DNA of 50,266 nt from Caldifarciminota bacterium (GCA_023129165.1 JAGMCL010000040.1:1-50266), one strand, 5' to 3'. Positions 6,540 to 13,530 are shown, counted from the first letter of the stretch. Notes: generated by a model not told the origin, from the sequence alone. Numbers and translations: made by a program.

Positions 6540-7109
6540 TTAAAATGGCACATCATATGCCGAAATAGGCGGTGTTTCCCTCTCCGGCTCGGATTCTGTC
6601 TCAGGGGCAGGCTTAGACATGCCTTCTTGTTTTTGTGGCTTTTCAGGGGCTCTGGCAGGCTCCTGGGCTATACCATGCATCATTTTTCCGGTATTAATGA
6701 CCAGCTTTGCTAATTCTTCTATGCTAAGCGGAGCATATTCGTGATGTTCAGCGGCAAGGAGTTGTACCATCATGTCTTTAACATAGCTCACGTACATTGT
6801 AAGCGTATTGTCTCGTTGCGGGCCTTTCTGTGTCTGGGATTGTGCCAGTTGCGAAGGCGGTTGCTGTTTAGGCAGAGTTAGCTTCTTTACGTTGTAATTT
6901 GTGTATTCTCCATCTTGCTTGATTTCGTATTCAAGCACTTGGAGAGTCATGCCTTCTTTTGGCACAAGTCCGCCTTCTTTACGGAAATAACCGAACTTTT
7001 TATCATTGTCTTTAAGGTAAAAATTGTAAGCCCACCATTGGCCATAGGAACTGGAACCTGATTTCCCTTCATAGACTTTGCCGATAATAACATTAGTCAG
7101 CGTTTCTAT
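6540..7109 (-). CDS. ssb: Single-stranded DNA-binding protein, non-canonical ATA start
   Basis: 189 residues if started at ATA 7109. The N-terminal half is OB-fold-like (NVIIGKVYEG, WWAYNFYLKD, FGYFRKEGG). It is followed by a Gln/Pro-rich linker and an extreme C-terminus ISAYDVPF that resembles the acidic SSB tip (DDIPF), which recruits other replication proteins. The frame is open upstream to a stop but contains no ATG, GTG or TTG before residue 44, where a GTG would cut off the OB fold. AAAGGAG lies 9 bases before the ATA codon. Either AUA initiation or a G-to-A change of ATG is implied. Confidence 0.7.
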   Translation of the reverse strand: METLTNVIIGKVYEGKSGSSSYGQWWAYNFYLKDNDKKFGYFRKEGGLVPKEGMTLQVLEYEIKQDGEYTNYNVKKLTLPKQQPPSQLAQSQTQKGPQRDNTLTMYVSYVKDMMVQLLAAEHHEYAPLSIEELAKLVINTGKMMHGIAQEPARAPEKPQKQEGMSKPAPETESEPERETPPISAYDVPF

Positions 7110-7257
7110 AGTATTTATCTCCTTTCTTCCATAGATGTAGTTCTAAATATGTTATGCGTCCGCACTGCGGGCATTCCACCATAACAATTATATTTGGCTC
7201 TATGTTTTTTAAGTCATGCTTAAAAGCACAATTTGGGCATTGAAATAATAAAACCAT
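7093..7257 (-). CDS. Small zinc-ribbon protein
   Basis: 54 residues, ATG at 7257. Two CxxC knuckles (FQCPNCAF and VECPQCGR) make a compact zinc ribbon. It overlaps the start of SSB by 17 bases, so the two are probably co-translated. Function unknown; such proteins are common in phage early operons. Confidence 0.55.
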   Translation of the reverse strand: MVLLFQCPNCAFKHDLKNIEPNIIVMVECPQCGRITYLELHLWKKGDKYYRNAD

Positions 7258-7358
7258 AGTTTAATTCTTCTTTTTACGCTTTCCTTCTCGATAACCAGCC
7301 TTCCATAATATTCATCTTTATCAATATCATTTTCTTTAAGCCATTCTTCAAAGGTCAT
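7209..7358 (-). CDS. Small protein upstream of the zinc ribbon
   Basis: 49 residues from ATG 7358, overlapping the end of the nuclease gene by 4 bases. The first 33 residues (MTFEEWLKENDIDKDEYYGR...) look genuine: acidic, then basic. The last 16 residues overlap the zinc-ribbon gene in another frame and look like read-on. No family recognised. Confidence 0.45.
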   Translation of the reverse strand: MTFEEWLKENDIDKDEYYGRLVIEKESVKRRIKLWFYYFNAQIVLLSMT

Positions 7359-8056
7359 GGTGTCTCTTCGAATTTCTTTCGTATTTTTGGATGCCGTGCA
7401 TAAAATAGATCTACCATGAAATTGAATACAATTAAATCCTGCTCATAGCTCTTTGAAGTATCCTTGAAATATGGTATTCCGAACTCCTTATCTAATCGCA
7501 AAATCCCGCAACCTTCGGTCTTTTTCTGTAAAGCATTCCGATAAATTGCCACTTGGTAATTCATTTCAGGATAAAATGCTTTGCTAGTTTTCCAATCAAT
7601 GACATATAGTTTATCTTTATAATAGCCATAATAATCGAGAGTTCCGGCAAATCTATCTCCCCATACAGTTTGTTCAAGTTCGATAGGTTGGAGGTTGACC
7701 TCTTTTTCCCAATTCAGGAATGCCTGAAATGAGCTTTTAGCCCTCTTTGTAGTCAAAATGTAGTCTAACCCTTGCAAATGCTTTTCTATGGCATTGTGGA
7801 CCCCTGAGCCTATATCAAGAGCTTCTTTCGATACATTTCTAAACTCGAAACGGGCTTTGTTGAGATCGTCATCACTTACACAGAAAAAATCATCAAGCAA
7901 TTCGCATAAATCATTCCTTCTGCAATTTTGCCGTATCCATTCTACGACCATATTTGCAGACCACTGTGTCAAAGCCCCTGAACTATTAGTACAATCAGAA
8001 ATAATAGTTGTAACGCTTGGATATTTACGGCCTTCTTTATCGTAGTATCGGCTCAT
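7355..8056 (-). CDS. PD-(D/E)XK nuclease (RecB / Cas4-like exonuclease family)
   Basis: 233 residues. YPSVTTIIS near the start is typical of phage RecB-like nucleases. The core GTLDYYGYYKDKLYVIDWKTSK (about residues 138-159) gives the D...(D)xK metal-binding motif, with a following Q and Y (NYQVAIYRNAL) as in motif QxxxY. There is no iron-sulfur Cys cluster, unlike many Cas4 proteins. It overlaps the ATPase start by 4 bases. With the SMC/RecF-like ATPase it probably forms a recombination or end-processing pair. Confidence 0.75.
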   Translation of the reverse strand: MSRYYDKEGRKYPSVTTIISDCTNSSGALTQWSANMVVEWIRQNCRRNDLCELLDDFFCVSDDDLNKARFEFRNVSKEALDIGSGVHNAIEKHLQGLDYILTTKRAKSSFQAFLNWEKEVNLQPIELEQTVWGDRFAGTLDYYGYYKDKLYVIDWKTSKAFYPEMNYQVAIYRNALQKKTEGCGILRLDKEFGIPYFKDTSKSYEQDLIVFNFMVDLFYARHPKIRKKFEETP

Positions 8057-9399
8057 TTTATCTTGCCCTCCAAAATATAAAATGTATTCTTAGGCATTGA
8101 CTTAGGCTCGGAATCAACAACCCTTGTAATAATAATTTGGATGTTGTTAACCTTTGCCCATGTTTCCAATTCTGCAAATCGTTTATACCCGAAGGACTCT
8201 CCTCTATCCACAAAAACAGCCCGCAGCTTAGGATTCATGGCAATACAAAGATCACAGGCAATTTTAATGCCCTGAGCATCGCTCCAATTCTCAGAATAGA
8301 TATCATCAAAATAAAGGCCGTCTTCTCTGATTTCAAGCCCTTGGACTCCGGTATCTGTTTCTCTGAATTTTGCTATTTTGTCTATCCGAAGACTCTTAAT
8401 TTTGGTTGTGAGGTTGTCGTATTCATATCGCTTTGCTGTAATGGTTTTTTTCTTTTCAAAATAGGCTTGATATTTTGCAGCCTGGATATTTGTCTCTTCA
8501 GCTTTTTGGATATCCAAAGATAACGATTCCGTATCTATTAAAACCGGTTGATCTACTGGAATGTCGGTATTTTTTTCCTGTTTTGGTTCAGGAATGATTT
8601 TTTGCTTTTCGGTTAATTCGATTTTCTCTTTTTCAGTTGCGGCTATATCTTTCTTTAACTGCTCAAGATCTGCGTATAATACCTTTATATCTGATTCCTT
8701 ACGTTTTATATCATTCGCAATGGTCTCCCCGTCATACAAAAGACGCCGCTGTATTTTATTGAAACTATGTGCTTCTTCTATCTTTTTGTCTCTTTTCCTC
8801 CTGGCCTTTTCAACCAAGTCATCATTTTCCTTATCAACCTGAGTCTTTTTATTAAGCAAAATCTGGATGGCAAGAGGTTCTACTTTTTCGATCTCAACAG
8901 CCTCGCCGAGCTTTTTACCTTCTCGCCCGCATACAAGCCGGTCTATTTCAGTTTGCTTAATTTGTTCATCAAGATCAAGAATATCCAGTTTAAGGAAGTC
9001 CATCATAAACTTTAATTTTTGATCTCCGGTTTTATTCAGGAATGGGAACGGATCAAAAGTAAGATCATTGATAAGCCGATCTAAAAATGATTGAGGTTTA
9101 TCAGCAAGCTTAAATCCCTCTTTATTAACAATTTCAAGCCGGTCAGTTTTTTTGGTTTTAATTCGCTTGATAGTATATTCATCAAGATCAATTTCAGCAG
9201 ACATTTTTTCTTGACCATGCTGGATGATATCGTCATTAACCATTGTTTTGCCTCTGAAAAGATATTCAATAGTATCTAATACAGAGGTTTTACCTTGTTC
9301 GTTATCACCCATAATGACTGTAATACCATTTTCGTTAAACTTTAGTTCAACAGCACTAAGTTTGCGGAATCCATTTGCCTTTAATCCTATAATTTTCAT
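8053..9399 (-). CDS. SMC/RecF/SbcC-like ATPase of the recombination module
   Basis: 448 residues from ATG 9399 (GAGGAAGTAAT upstream); an in-frame ATG at 9426 would add nine residues. Walker A is GDNEQGKTS near the N-terminus. The middle (about residues 180-340) is a long charged coiled coil. The C-terminal part holds a Walker B-like MNPKLRAVFVDRGESFG. This is the layout of Rad50/SbcC- or RecF-type ATPases, shorter than full SbcC. Probably works with the adjacent nuclease at DNA ends. Confidence 0.75.
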   Translation of the reverse strand: MKIIGLKANGFRKLSAVELKFNENGITVIMGDNEQGKTSVLDTIEYLFRGKTMVNDDIIQHGQEKMSAEIDLDEYTIKRIKTKKTDRLEIVNKEGFKLADKPQSFLDRLINDLTFDPFPFLNKTGDQKLKFMMDFLKLDILDLDEQIKQTEIDRLVCGREGKKLGEAVEIEKVEPLAIQILLNKKTQVDKENDDLVEKARRKRDKKIEEAHSFNKIQRRLLYDGETIANDIKRKESDIKVLYADLEQLKKDIAATEKEKIELTEKQKIIPEPKQEKNTDIPVDQPVLIDTESLSLDIQKAEETNIQAAKYQAYFEKKKTITAKRYEYDNLTTKIKSLRIDKIAKFRETDTGVQGLEIREDGLYFDDIYSENWSDAQGIKIACDLCIAMNPKLRAVFVDRGESFGYKRFAELETWAKVNNIQIIITRVVDSEPKSMPKNTFYILEGKIK

Positions 9400-9528
9400 A
9401 TTACTTCCTCTGACAAGCTGTCTCATTGATCCTGTGCAGTCGCCTCAGTTTCAATGCCACTTCTATCCTTGCTTGCTTTTTTCACGTTTTCGGTTAAGTT
9501 TCTCGTATCTTATTCTCTGCCTTTTGTT

Positions 9529-9579
9529 TTAACCGTCACCGCTACCGTCACCGCTACCGCTACCGTCTATTTTTTCCAT
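9529..9579 (-). CDS. 16-residue Gly-rich peptide
   Basis: MEKIDGSGSGDGSGDG, with its own AAGGAG RBS (9587-9592), overlapping the end of the previous gene. The coding DNA is a GGTAGC/GGTGAC hexamer-type repeat. Gly/Ser-repeat peptides next to small phage proteins of the preceding type are known to me from other phages, but no function is known. Confidence 0.4.
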   Translation of the reverse strand: MEKIDGSGSGDGSGDG

Positions 9580-9779
9580 ATTTTTACGCTCCTTATGCTG
9601 TCTATTGCTTTTTGAGTACATGGAATTATCTCAATTGCTTCGGTTAAAGTAATTTTTGTTACCTCGCAAGGAAACTTACAGCTTTCTGGCTTGCTTACGC
9701 CTTCCATTGCAAGTTGCGAAAGAGATGCTGCTCCATCCCAATACCAGATACGCCTTGCATTCTTTAGTTCAACCTCCAT
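9567..9779 (-). CDS. DUF6948-like small protein
   Basis: 70 residues. RRIWYWDGAASLSQLAMEGVSKPESCKFPCEV, then a helix with CTQKA, matches my memory of a small phage family (DUF6948) with the conserved WYWDGAAS.SQLA stretch. Function unknown. It lies at the upstream end of the recombination operon and is followed by the Gly-rich peptide gene. Confidence 0.55.
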   Translation of the reverse strand: MEVELKNARRIWYWDGAASLSQLAMEGVSKPESCKFPCEVTKITLTEAIEIIPCTQKAIDSIRSVKIWKK

Positions 9780-9859
9780 ACCATTTTGACTGACTAATTC
9801 TCCTGTACTGTCTGAGGTTTAGGCTATCCTGGAATCTTACGGTATTGCCTGCCAGAGTA

Positions 9860-10178
9860 TTATCTCTTTTTATATTTTTTAAGCCACATATAATATGTCT
9901 TGCCATATGCTGATTCAGGCTTAAACTCAATTACCCCAAATTCATCTTCCTTTTGTTTTTTTGCATAATTGCATTTATTAAATTGTTTGTCAAGTTTTAT
10001 TTTTATTAATATATATATTTTTCTTCAATTCTTTCATTTTATCCCACTTGACAACATAAAATTCGGCTTGGCCTATTTGTTCTTTTCCTGTTTTTTGAAT
10101 TTTGCAATAATTATTATCAATCATCCAGATAATATCTTCTGTTTTAGCAATTGCGAAACATAACGATTTATTATTCAA
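9860..10178 (-). pseudogene. Small protein gene broken by a one-base shift
   Basis: The frame starting at 10178 (MNNKSLCFAIAKTEDIIWMI...) ends at 9990 with an odd Asn/Lys tail. A second frame, open from about 10021 to 9860, continues with normal-looking sequence (DEFGVIEFKPESAYGKTYY, WLKKYKKR) but has no start of its own. Removing one A from the A5 run at 10018-10022 joins them into one protein of about 105 residues. It is either a homopolymer error, a real mutation or slippage. No family recognised. Confidence 0.5.
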
Positions 10179-10497
10179 GATATATCCTTGTAGTGTTAAA
10201 ACAGGATATAGCCAGTCCTTTTCTATTGCGTATTTGCGTTTCGGCCTCTTTTACTATCTTTGTTTTCTCATCTATTGATAAACCATCAAAAACGTTCGCA
10301 TTTTTGCGAACACTTTCTCTTTGTCTTTCACTACGAGCCTTAGTTTGTTCAGGATACATCCAATTCGATAAAGTTCCAATCGGGATATCGCTTTCTTCTG
10401 ATAATTGTTTTAATGCTTGTCTAACACTAATACCTTGTTCTTTTTTGTGCTCAATCTGCTTTACAAAATCTATCTTACATGTTTCAGTCCATGCCAT
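10171..10497 (-). CDS. Putative helix-turn-helix DNA-binding protein
   Basis: 108 residues, RBS GGAGGATGTAA. The segment ISVRQALKQLSEESDIPIGTLSNWMYP (about residues 23-49) reads as a helix-turn-helix. The remaining part is charged and helical. It is transcribed away from the Cro-like gene and shares with it the control region 10498-10599. It may be an early regulator. Confidence 0.6.
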   Translation of the reverse strand: MAWTETCKIDFVKQIEHKKEQGISVRQALKQLSEESDIPIGTLSNWMYPEQTKARSERQRESVRKNANVFDGLSIDEKTKIVKEAETQIRNRKGLAISCFNTTRIYLE

Positions 10498-10528
10498 TTA
10501 CATCCTCCGATTCAATTAAAGTTTGTTG

Positions 10529-10557
10529 TTTCTATCATCTTTACAAAAACAAGTCAA
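10529..10557 (-). promoter_or_regulatory. Leftward early promoter (weak match)
   Basis: On the minus strand TTGACT (10557-10552), a 17-base spacer and TAGAAA (10534-10529). The -35 box lies inside the dyad at 10553-10569. It would drive the leftward early operon. Confidence 0.4.
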
Positions 10558-10569
10558 TATTATCTTGAC
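10553..10569. promoter_or_regulatory. Operator-like dyad in the divergent control region
   Basis: GTCAATATTATCTTGAC has perfect 5-base arms (GTCAA/TTGAC) around 7 bases. It covers the -35 boxes of both divergent promoters, so one bound protein could act on both. The Cro-like product of 10600 is the natural candidate. Confidence 0.45.
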
Positions 10570-10592
10570 AAATGGTAAAAATAATGTATCAT
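10565..10592 (+). promoter_or_regulatory. Rightward promoter of the Cro-like gene
   Basis: TTGACA (10565-10570), a 16-base spacer and TATCAT (10587-10592). The expected start point, 7-8 bases past the -10 box, falls on the ATG at 10600. With no ribosome binding site before that ATG, the message appears to be leaderless. Confidence 0.6.
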
Positions 10593-10599
10593 TGTTTTT

Positions 10600-10785
10600 A
10601 TGGAATTGAATATAGAGAAAATTAAGGCAGAGTTAGCGCGCATGGAACGAAACCAAACTTGGCTATCAAGAAAAATGGATGTCAGCAAACAATTATTATC
10701 ATACATGCTTCTATCCAAAAAAATCACTCACGCTGAACGTATAGCCAAAGCTTTAAACCTCAATCCGAGAGACCTGATAAAATAA
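10600..10785 (+). CDS. Cro/CI-type small repressor (leaderless)
   Basis: 61 residues forming almost only a helix-turn-helix: KAELARMERNQTWLSRKMDVSKQLLSYML, then a hydrophobic helix (AERIAKALNLNPRDLIK), as in the Cro/C1 HTH_XRE family. No dimerisation or cleavage domain follows, so it is Cro-like in size. No Shine-Dalgarno sequence lies upstream. It probably binds the dyad at 10553 and controls the divergent early promoters. No integrase was recognised, so a lysogenic switch is not shown. Confidence 0.7.
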   Translation: MELNIEKIKAELARMERNQTWLSRKMDVSKQLLSYMLLSKKITHAERIAKALNLNPRDLIK

Positions 10786-10922
10786 TGAACACACCAACAA
10801 TCACTCTCACTCAAGGCAAATGCATTAAATGTCGCAAAAAAAGTTTTGTAACAAAAAGTGGCCTTTGCTTGAGATGTGCCGGCAAGTTAGCAATCAAGAA
10901 AATCAAAAATAAGGATTTATAA
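10785..10922 (+). CDS. Small zinc-finger protein
   Basis: 45 residues with GKCIKCRKK...GLCLRCAGK, two CxxC pairs. Start and stop both overlap neighbours (TAATG at each end), typical of a tightly packed early operon. Function unknown. Confidence 0.6.
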   Translation: MNTPTITLTQGKCIKCRKKSFVTKSGLCLRCAGKLAIKKIKNKDL

Positions 10923-11113
10923 TGACTACACCTCGTTGGCATAAATCTTTCCACGCTCAAATTCAAGAATGTAAAAAAACAGGTAATAGATTTATTGTTG
11001 AAAATCCCTTTAGTCCAGAAGATTGCTTAATCGCTTGTCATTATTTCAAAACCTTTTGCCATTCAGGAGCGTGCCATGAAATGAGGAAGGAAAAAGGAAT
11101 AGGCGGCCTTTAG
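10922..11113 (+). CDS. Small Cys/His-rich protein
   Basis: 63 residues. The C-terminal half has several Cys and His (CLIACHYFKTFCHSGACH) that could bind a metal. Its stop lies within the degenerate attC-like site F. No family recognised. Confidence 0.55.
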   Translation: MTTPRWHKSFHAQIQECKKTGNRFIVENPFSPEDCLIACHYFKTFCHSGACHEMRKEKGIGGL

Positions 11114-11134
11114 TGCGTCTATCTACTGTTATAA
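11099..11134 (+). repeat. Degenerate attC-like site F
   Basis: ATAGGCG (11099-11105) pairs with CGTCTAT (11116-11122) with one G-T pair, followed by CTACT and GTTATAA (11128-11134), an R'-like box. A strong RBS and ATG follow at once. It lacks a clear R'' box and resembles site G on the other strand. Confidence 0.3.
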
Positions 11135-11150
11135 TGCTTAGGAGGTTGAA

Positions 11151-11348
11151 ATGAAAGTGTGCCCTGAATGTGGGTCTAATAAAGTTGTCGTATTTGATGC
11201 AGATAATGATATATGCTTAAGCTGCGAAAAATGGTTTCCGGCAGTGGCAGAGGTGGAAGAAGTATATTGCCATGAATGCTCAAAGGCCGGAGGCGCAAAG
11301 AGAGCAATTTATCACGCAGCTCCAGCGTGCAAGCCAAGCGCATTATAA
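11151..11348 (+). CDS. Cassette-borne zinc-ribbon protein
   Basis: 65 residues, RBS TAGGAGGTTGAA. MKVCPECGSNKVVVFDADND..CLSCEKWFP is a TFIIB/FmdB-like zinc ribbon, with a further CHEC pair. The last 20 residues look unrelated to the family and run into attC-like site A, whose TATAAC box contains the stop codon. This suggests the 3' end was set by the recombination site. Confidence 0.6.
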   Translation: MKVCPECGSNKVVVFDADNDICLSCEKWFPAVAEVEEVYCHECSKAGGAKRAIYHAAPACKPSAL

Positions 11349-11470
11349 CCAGGCGCTGGAAAGGATTGCGGGCATCCGGTGCCCTTAAGGTGAGGTTGGG
11401 TCGGAGTCATGCTCTTGTGACTTACCATCAGCCGGTCTCACGCCCGCAACCTCTCAGCTAAATCTTATAC
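11343..11470 (+). repeat. attC-like site A
   Basis: TTATAAC (11343-11349, holding the stop codon of the preceding gene), then AAAGGATTGCGGGC (11360-11373), which pairs with GCCCGCAACCTCT (11442-11454) leaving A11365 unpaired. A palindromic middle follows, and then CTTATAC (11464-11470), which departs from GTTRRRY at the cleavage G. 128 bp in all, comparable to long attC sites. Confidence 0.45.
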
Positions 11471-11485
11471 AACAAAAGGTAAATT

Positions 11486-11773
11486 ATGGGATATAGAAAC
11501 ATTAAATTAGAACTAATACCGATAGAAACCTTGATGAAAGAATGTGGATTGTGTGATTGTGAACATAATAACTATTATGGCTGCACATCAAAAAGCAAGA
11601 ATAAGCAAAACCTTGGATATTGCTTTACATTTGATTGCCCTCTTGCATATGAAGCAAATCTTGAGGACATGAAGGAATACGATAAAAATCTGTACGAAGA
11701 ATACAAACAAGAAGAATTTGACCCTATAGAAATGGGCGCTGGTTGGATGGTGCAATATAGAGAAGTTGTATAA
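11486..11773 (+). CDS. Cassette-borne Cys-rich protein, unknown
   Basis: 95 residues. The first half has CGLCDCEHNNYYGCTSKSKN and CFTFDCPLAYE, a Cys pattern that may hold a metal or iron-sulfur site. The C-terminal half is acidic. The stop is inside the TATAAC box of site B. Sites A and B flank the gene, as in an integron cassette. Confidence 0.6.
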   Translation: MGYRNIKLELIPIETLMKECGLCDCEHNNYYGCTSKSKNKQNLGYCFTFDCPLAYEANLEDMKEYDKNLYEEYKQEEFDPIEMGAGWMVQYREVV

Positions 11774-11869
11774 CCAGCCACTTGAGCTAACGGGAGAAAG
11801 ACAGGGCATTTCGTACAGGCCGGAGTGAAGCATAGGCTTTATCGCCGTAGCTCAGTTAAATCGTTATAT
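11769..11869 (+). repeat. attC-like site B
   Basis: TATAAC (11769-11774) pairs with the R'-type box GTTATAT (11863-11869). TGAGCTAACGG (11783-11793) pairs with CCGTAGCTCA (11845-11854), leaving one A unpaired in the 5' arm. Eight-base unpaired spacers lie on both sides between the boxes. This reproduces the order R''-L''-L'-R' of an attC site, including its asymmetric extra base. Confidence 0.55.
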
Positions 11870-11893
11870 TACAGAATAAATTAGGGGGTTGTG

Positions 11894-12295
11894 ATGAAAA
11901 AAGTATTTCTTGGAAGCACTTGTAACGAAAGCACTTGGCGTAATCGTATGATGATTTATTTGTTTGATGAAGGGGTAGAATATTTCAATCCGGTCGTACC
12001 TGATTGGACAGAAGCCTGTATGGTGCAAGAAATTCAGGAGCGAAAAACCTGTGATTTTGTTCTCTATGCCATTACGCCAAAGATGACAGGAGTTTATTCA
12101 ATAGCTGAAGTTGTTGATGATAGCAACAAAAGAGCAGAAAAAACCATCCTTGTACTGTTGCGGGATGATGATAATGTGAGATTTACGGAAGGACAGTGGA
12201 GATCACTTGGCGCTGTGGCAAAAATGGTTACTCGAAATGGAGGCCAGGTTTTTGATCATTTGAAATCCGCTGCCGTATATATTGGCAGCAAGTAA
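11894..12295 (+). CDS. Nucleoside 2-deoxyribosyltransferase-like protein
   Basis: 133 residues from ATG 11894 (AGGGGG five bases upstream; a GTG lies one codon earlier). MKKVFLGSTC...W, then VVPDWTEAC, CDFVLYAITPKMTGVYSIAEVVDDS and KTILVLL follow the nucleoside 2-deoxyribosyltransferase-like fold (DUF4406/YtoQ type). The acidic residue in IAEVVDDS would be the catalytic region. Such enzymes exchange or cleave nucleosides and could help nucleotide salvage or modified-base metabolism. It sits between attC-like sites B and C, so it may be a cassette cargo gene. Confidence 0.7.
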   Translation: MKKVFLGSTCNESTWRNRMMIYLFDEGVEYFNPVVPDWTEACMVQEIQERKTCDFVLYAITPKMTGVYSIAEVVDDSNKRAEKTILVLLRDDDNVRFTEGQWRSLGAVAKMVTRNGGQVFDHLKSAAVYIGSK

Positions 12296-12355
12296 TATAA
12301 CCAGCGGATGGACTTGACGCCCAAAAGCAGGCGCATTTGAATTTAATCGTTGGCC
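12296..12355 (+). repeat. attC-like site C
   Basis: TATAAC (12296-12301), TTGACGCC (12314-12321) paired with GGCGCA (12330-12335) with one A unpaired, and GTTGGCC (12349-12355). 60 bp, the length of the short '59-base elements'. The stem is only six pairs, so it is weaker than sites B and E. Confidence 0.45.
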
Positions 12356-12378
12356 CGATTCCTCTTGAACCTACTCAG

Positions 12379-12501
12379 ATGCTCGGAATTTCATTCGACC
12401 GACTTGATCTGAAGACCAAGAAACGACTTTATATGCGTCTAACGAAAAAAGGTGACAAGCTGATATGGAGAAGAAAACCTGCTACTGGAAGGACAAGATG
12501 A
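12379..12501 (+). CDS. Small basic protein, possible cassette remnant
   Basis: 40 residues (MLGISFDRLDLKTKKRLYMR...), very basic. No RBS is seen before this ATG. The same frame is open upstream through site C, so this may be a decayed gene whose start was lost when site C formed. It overlaps the next start (ATGA). Confidence 0.35.
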   Translation: MLGISFDRLDLKTKKRLYMRLTKKGDKLIWRRKPATGRTR

Positions 12502-12614
12502 AAAAACTCCGCAAACTTAAATGGTTCCTCAAATTAATCTGGAGGCAAACACCACTTAATACGGGCAGGATAGACATTGTTTTAGCGTGGGAATTAGGGG
12601 GGATATTGGCATGA
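12498..12614 (+). CDS. Small basic peptide, unknown
   Basis: 38 residues (MKKLRKLKWFLKLIW...), basic and amphipathic at the N-terminus. It is coupled to both neighbours by ATGA overlaps. No family recognised. Confidence 0.4.
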   Translation: MKKLRKLKWFLKLIWRQTPLNTGRIDIVLAWELGGILA

Positions 12615-12814
12615 TATTAGAAGACAAAATATGGGAAATCTTGGTTTCTGTAAAAAATCTTGCAAACACTCCTGGAGCTTCACGACTTGTTGATAAAGCA
12701 ACTAAGCAAATAATGGAAAATATTGCGAAAGAACCTTTGCGTTGTGCAAGTTGTGGAGATGAGATGGATAGAAATTGCCCTAAATGCCTTAAATTTGCGG
12801 GGATTATAAAATGA
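12611..12814 (+). CDS. Small protein with C-terminal zinc ribbon
   Basis: 67 residues from ATG 12611 (GGGGGATATTGGC upstream; an earlier in-frame ATG at 12587 has no good RBS). A helical N-terminal part is followed by LRCASCGDEMDRNCPKCLKF. It overlaps the HNH-type gene by 4 bases. Confidence 0.6.
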   Translation: MILEDKIWEILVSVKNLANTPGASRLVDKATKQIMENIAKEPLRCASCGDEMDRNCPKCLKFAGIIK

Positions 12815-13206
12815 AAAAAGTAACACCACGCAAGAAGCTTGATAGGCAATGTTTGAAAATATGGGCTGATATTGTAAAATTGAAACAATGTTGTGATATC
12901 ACAGGTGAACAGCAGTCATCATTAAGTTCTATTGTATTTCATGCTCATCATATAGTCAGCAGACGCTATACAGCCGGAAGATATAGTCTCGATAATGGTT
13001 TATGTTTAACTCAAGGCTCACATTTTTGGGAAAAGGTTGATCCGGAAAAATTCCGAGACATGGTAATCAGCGCTATCGGTGAAAACAAATTTAACGAACT
13101 CAAAGAAAAATACATGAAAACGTGTAAGATAAGTGAAGAGAAATTACAGATCATACACACTGGTTTGAAGCTGGAATATAAGAAACGATTACAGGAGCAA
13201 GATTAA
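12811..13206 (+). CDS. NinG/HNH-like recombination nuclease
   Basis: 131 residues. FHAHHIVSRRYTAGRYSLDNGLCLTQGSHF (about residues 44-73) carries HH...R...N...H of an HNH-type fold, as in NinG/Rap-like phage recombination proteins, which cut Holliday junction or branched DNA. It lacks the extra CxxC knuckles of many HNH homing enzymes, and there is no AP2-like targeting domain. It lies in the rightward early operon, between small zinc-finger genes and Dam. A role in recombination is inferred. Confidence 0.6.
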   Translation: MKKVTPRKKLDRQCLKIWADIVKLKQCCDITGEQQSSLSSIVFHAHHIVSRRYTAGRYSLDNGLCLTQGSHFWEKVDPEKFRDMVISAIGENKFNELKEKYMKTCKISEEKLQIIHTGLKLEYKKRLQEQD

Positions 13207-13376
13207 TGAACGAAGAAAAATGGGTATGCAATTGGGTTAACTGTATTCACGGGACAGAACTCATGAACAGAGGGGAATGCTCTGCTGATCCTTATCGTAT
13301 TTTTCGTTATTTGTCTGATTGCCCTGAATTTAGGCCTATTAAATTTAATGAATTTCCTCGACCAATTTTACCTTGA
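13206..13376 (+). CDS. Small four-cysteine protein
   Basis: 56 residues with Cys at VCNWVNCIHG, GECSADP and SDCPEF, a spacing used by small metal-binding phage proteins. Coupled to the upstream gene by TAATG. Function unknown. Confidence 0.6.
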   Translation: MNEEKWVCNWVNCIHGTELMNRGECSADPYRIFRYLSDCPEFRPIKFNEFPRPILP

Positions 13377-13530
13377 AAACGACCTAATCGCACGGTCAAT
13401 CACAAGAAAGCTGTACCGGCACTTGAAAGCGGCGGCAATTAAAATTTTACAGAAAGAAATGAAGCTGGTAAACTGTAGAAATAAAGTGGTGGTGAGGCGG
13501 TGTATTAGCGTGTTGAAGGAGAAGCTATAA
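13348..13530 (+). CDS. Small basic helical protein
   Basis: 60 residues, overlapping the previous gene by 29 bases and the next start by one base. Rich in Lys, Arg, Leu and Ile, so it may bind nucleic acid. No RBS stands out. Moderate confidence that it is translated. Confidence 0.45.
   Translation: MNFLDQFYLENDLIARSITRKLYRHLKAAAIKILQKEMKLVNCRNKVVVRRCISVLKEKL

Noticed and set aside
11841-11861. GCCGTAGCTCAGTT looks like the 5' part of a tRNA (D-arm).
   Set aside because: No anticodon arm, T-arm or CCA region follows; the bases pair instead with TGAGCTAACGG upstream as part of attC-like site B.
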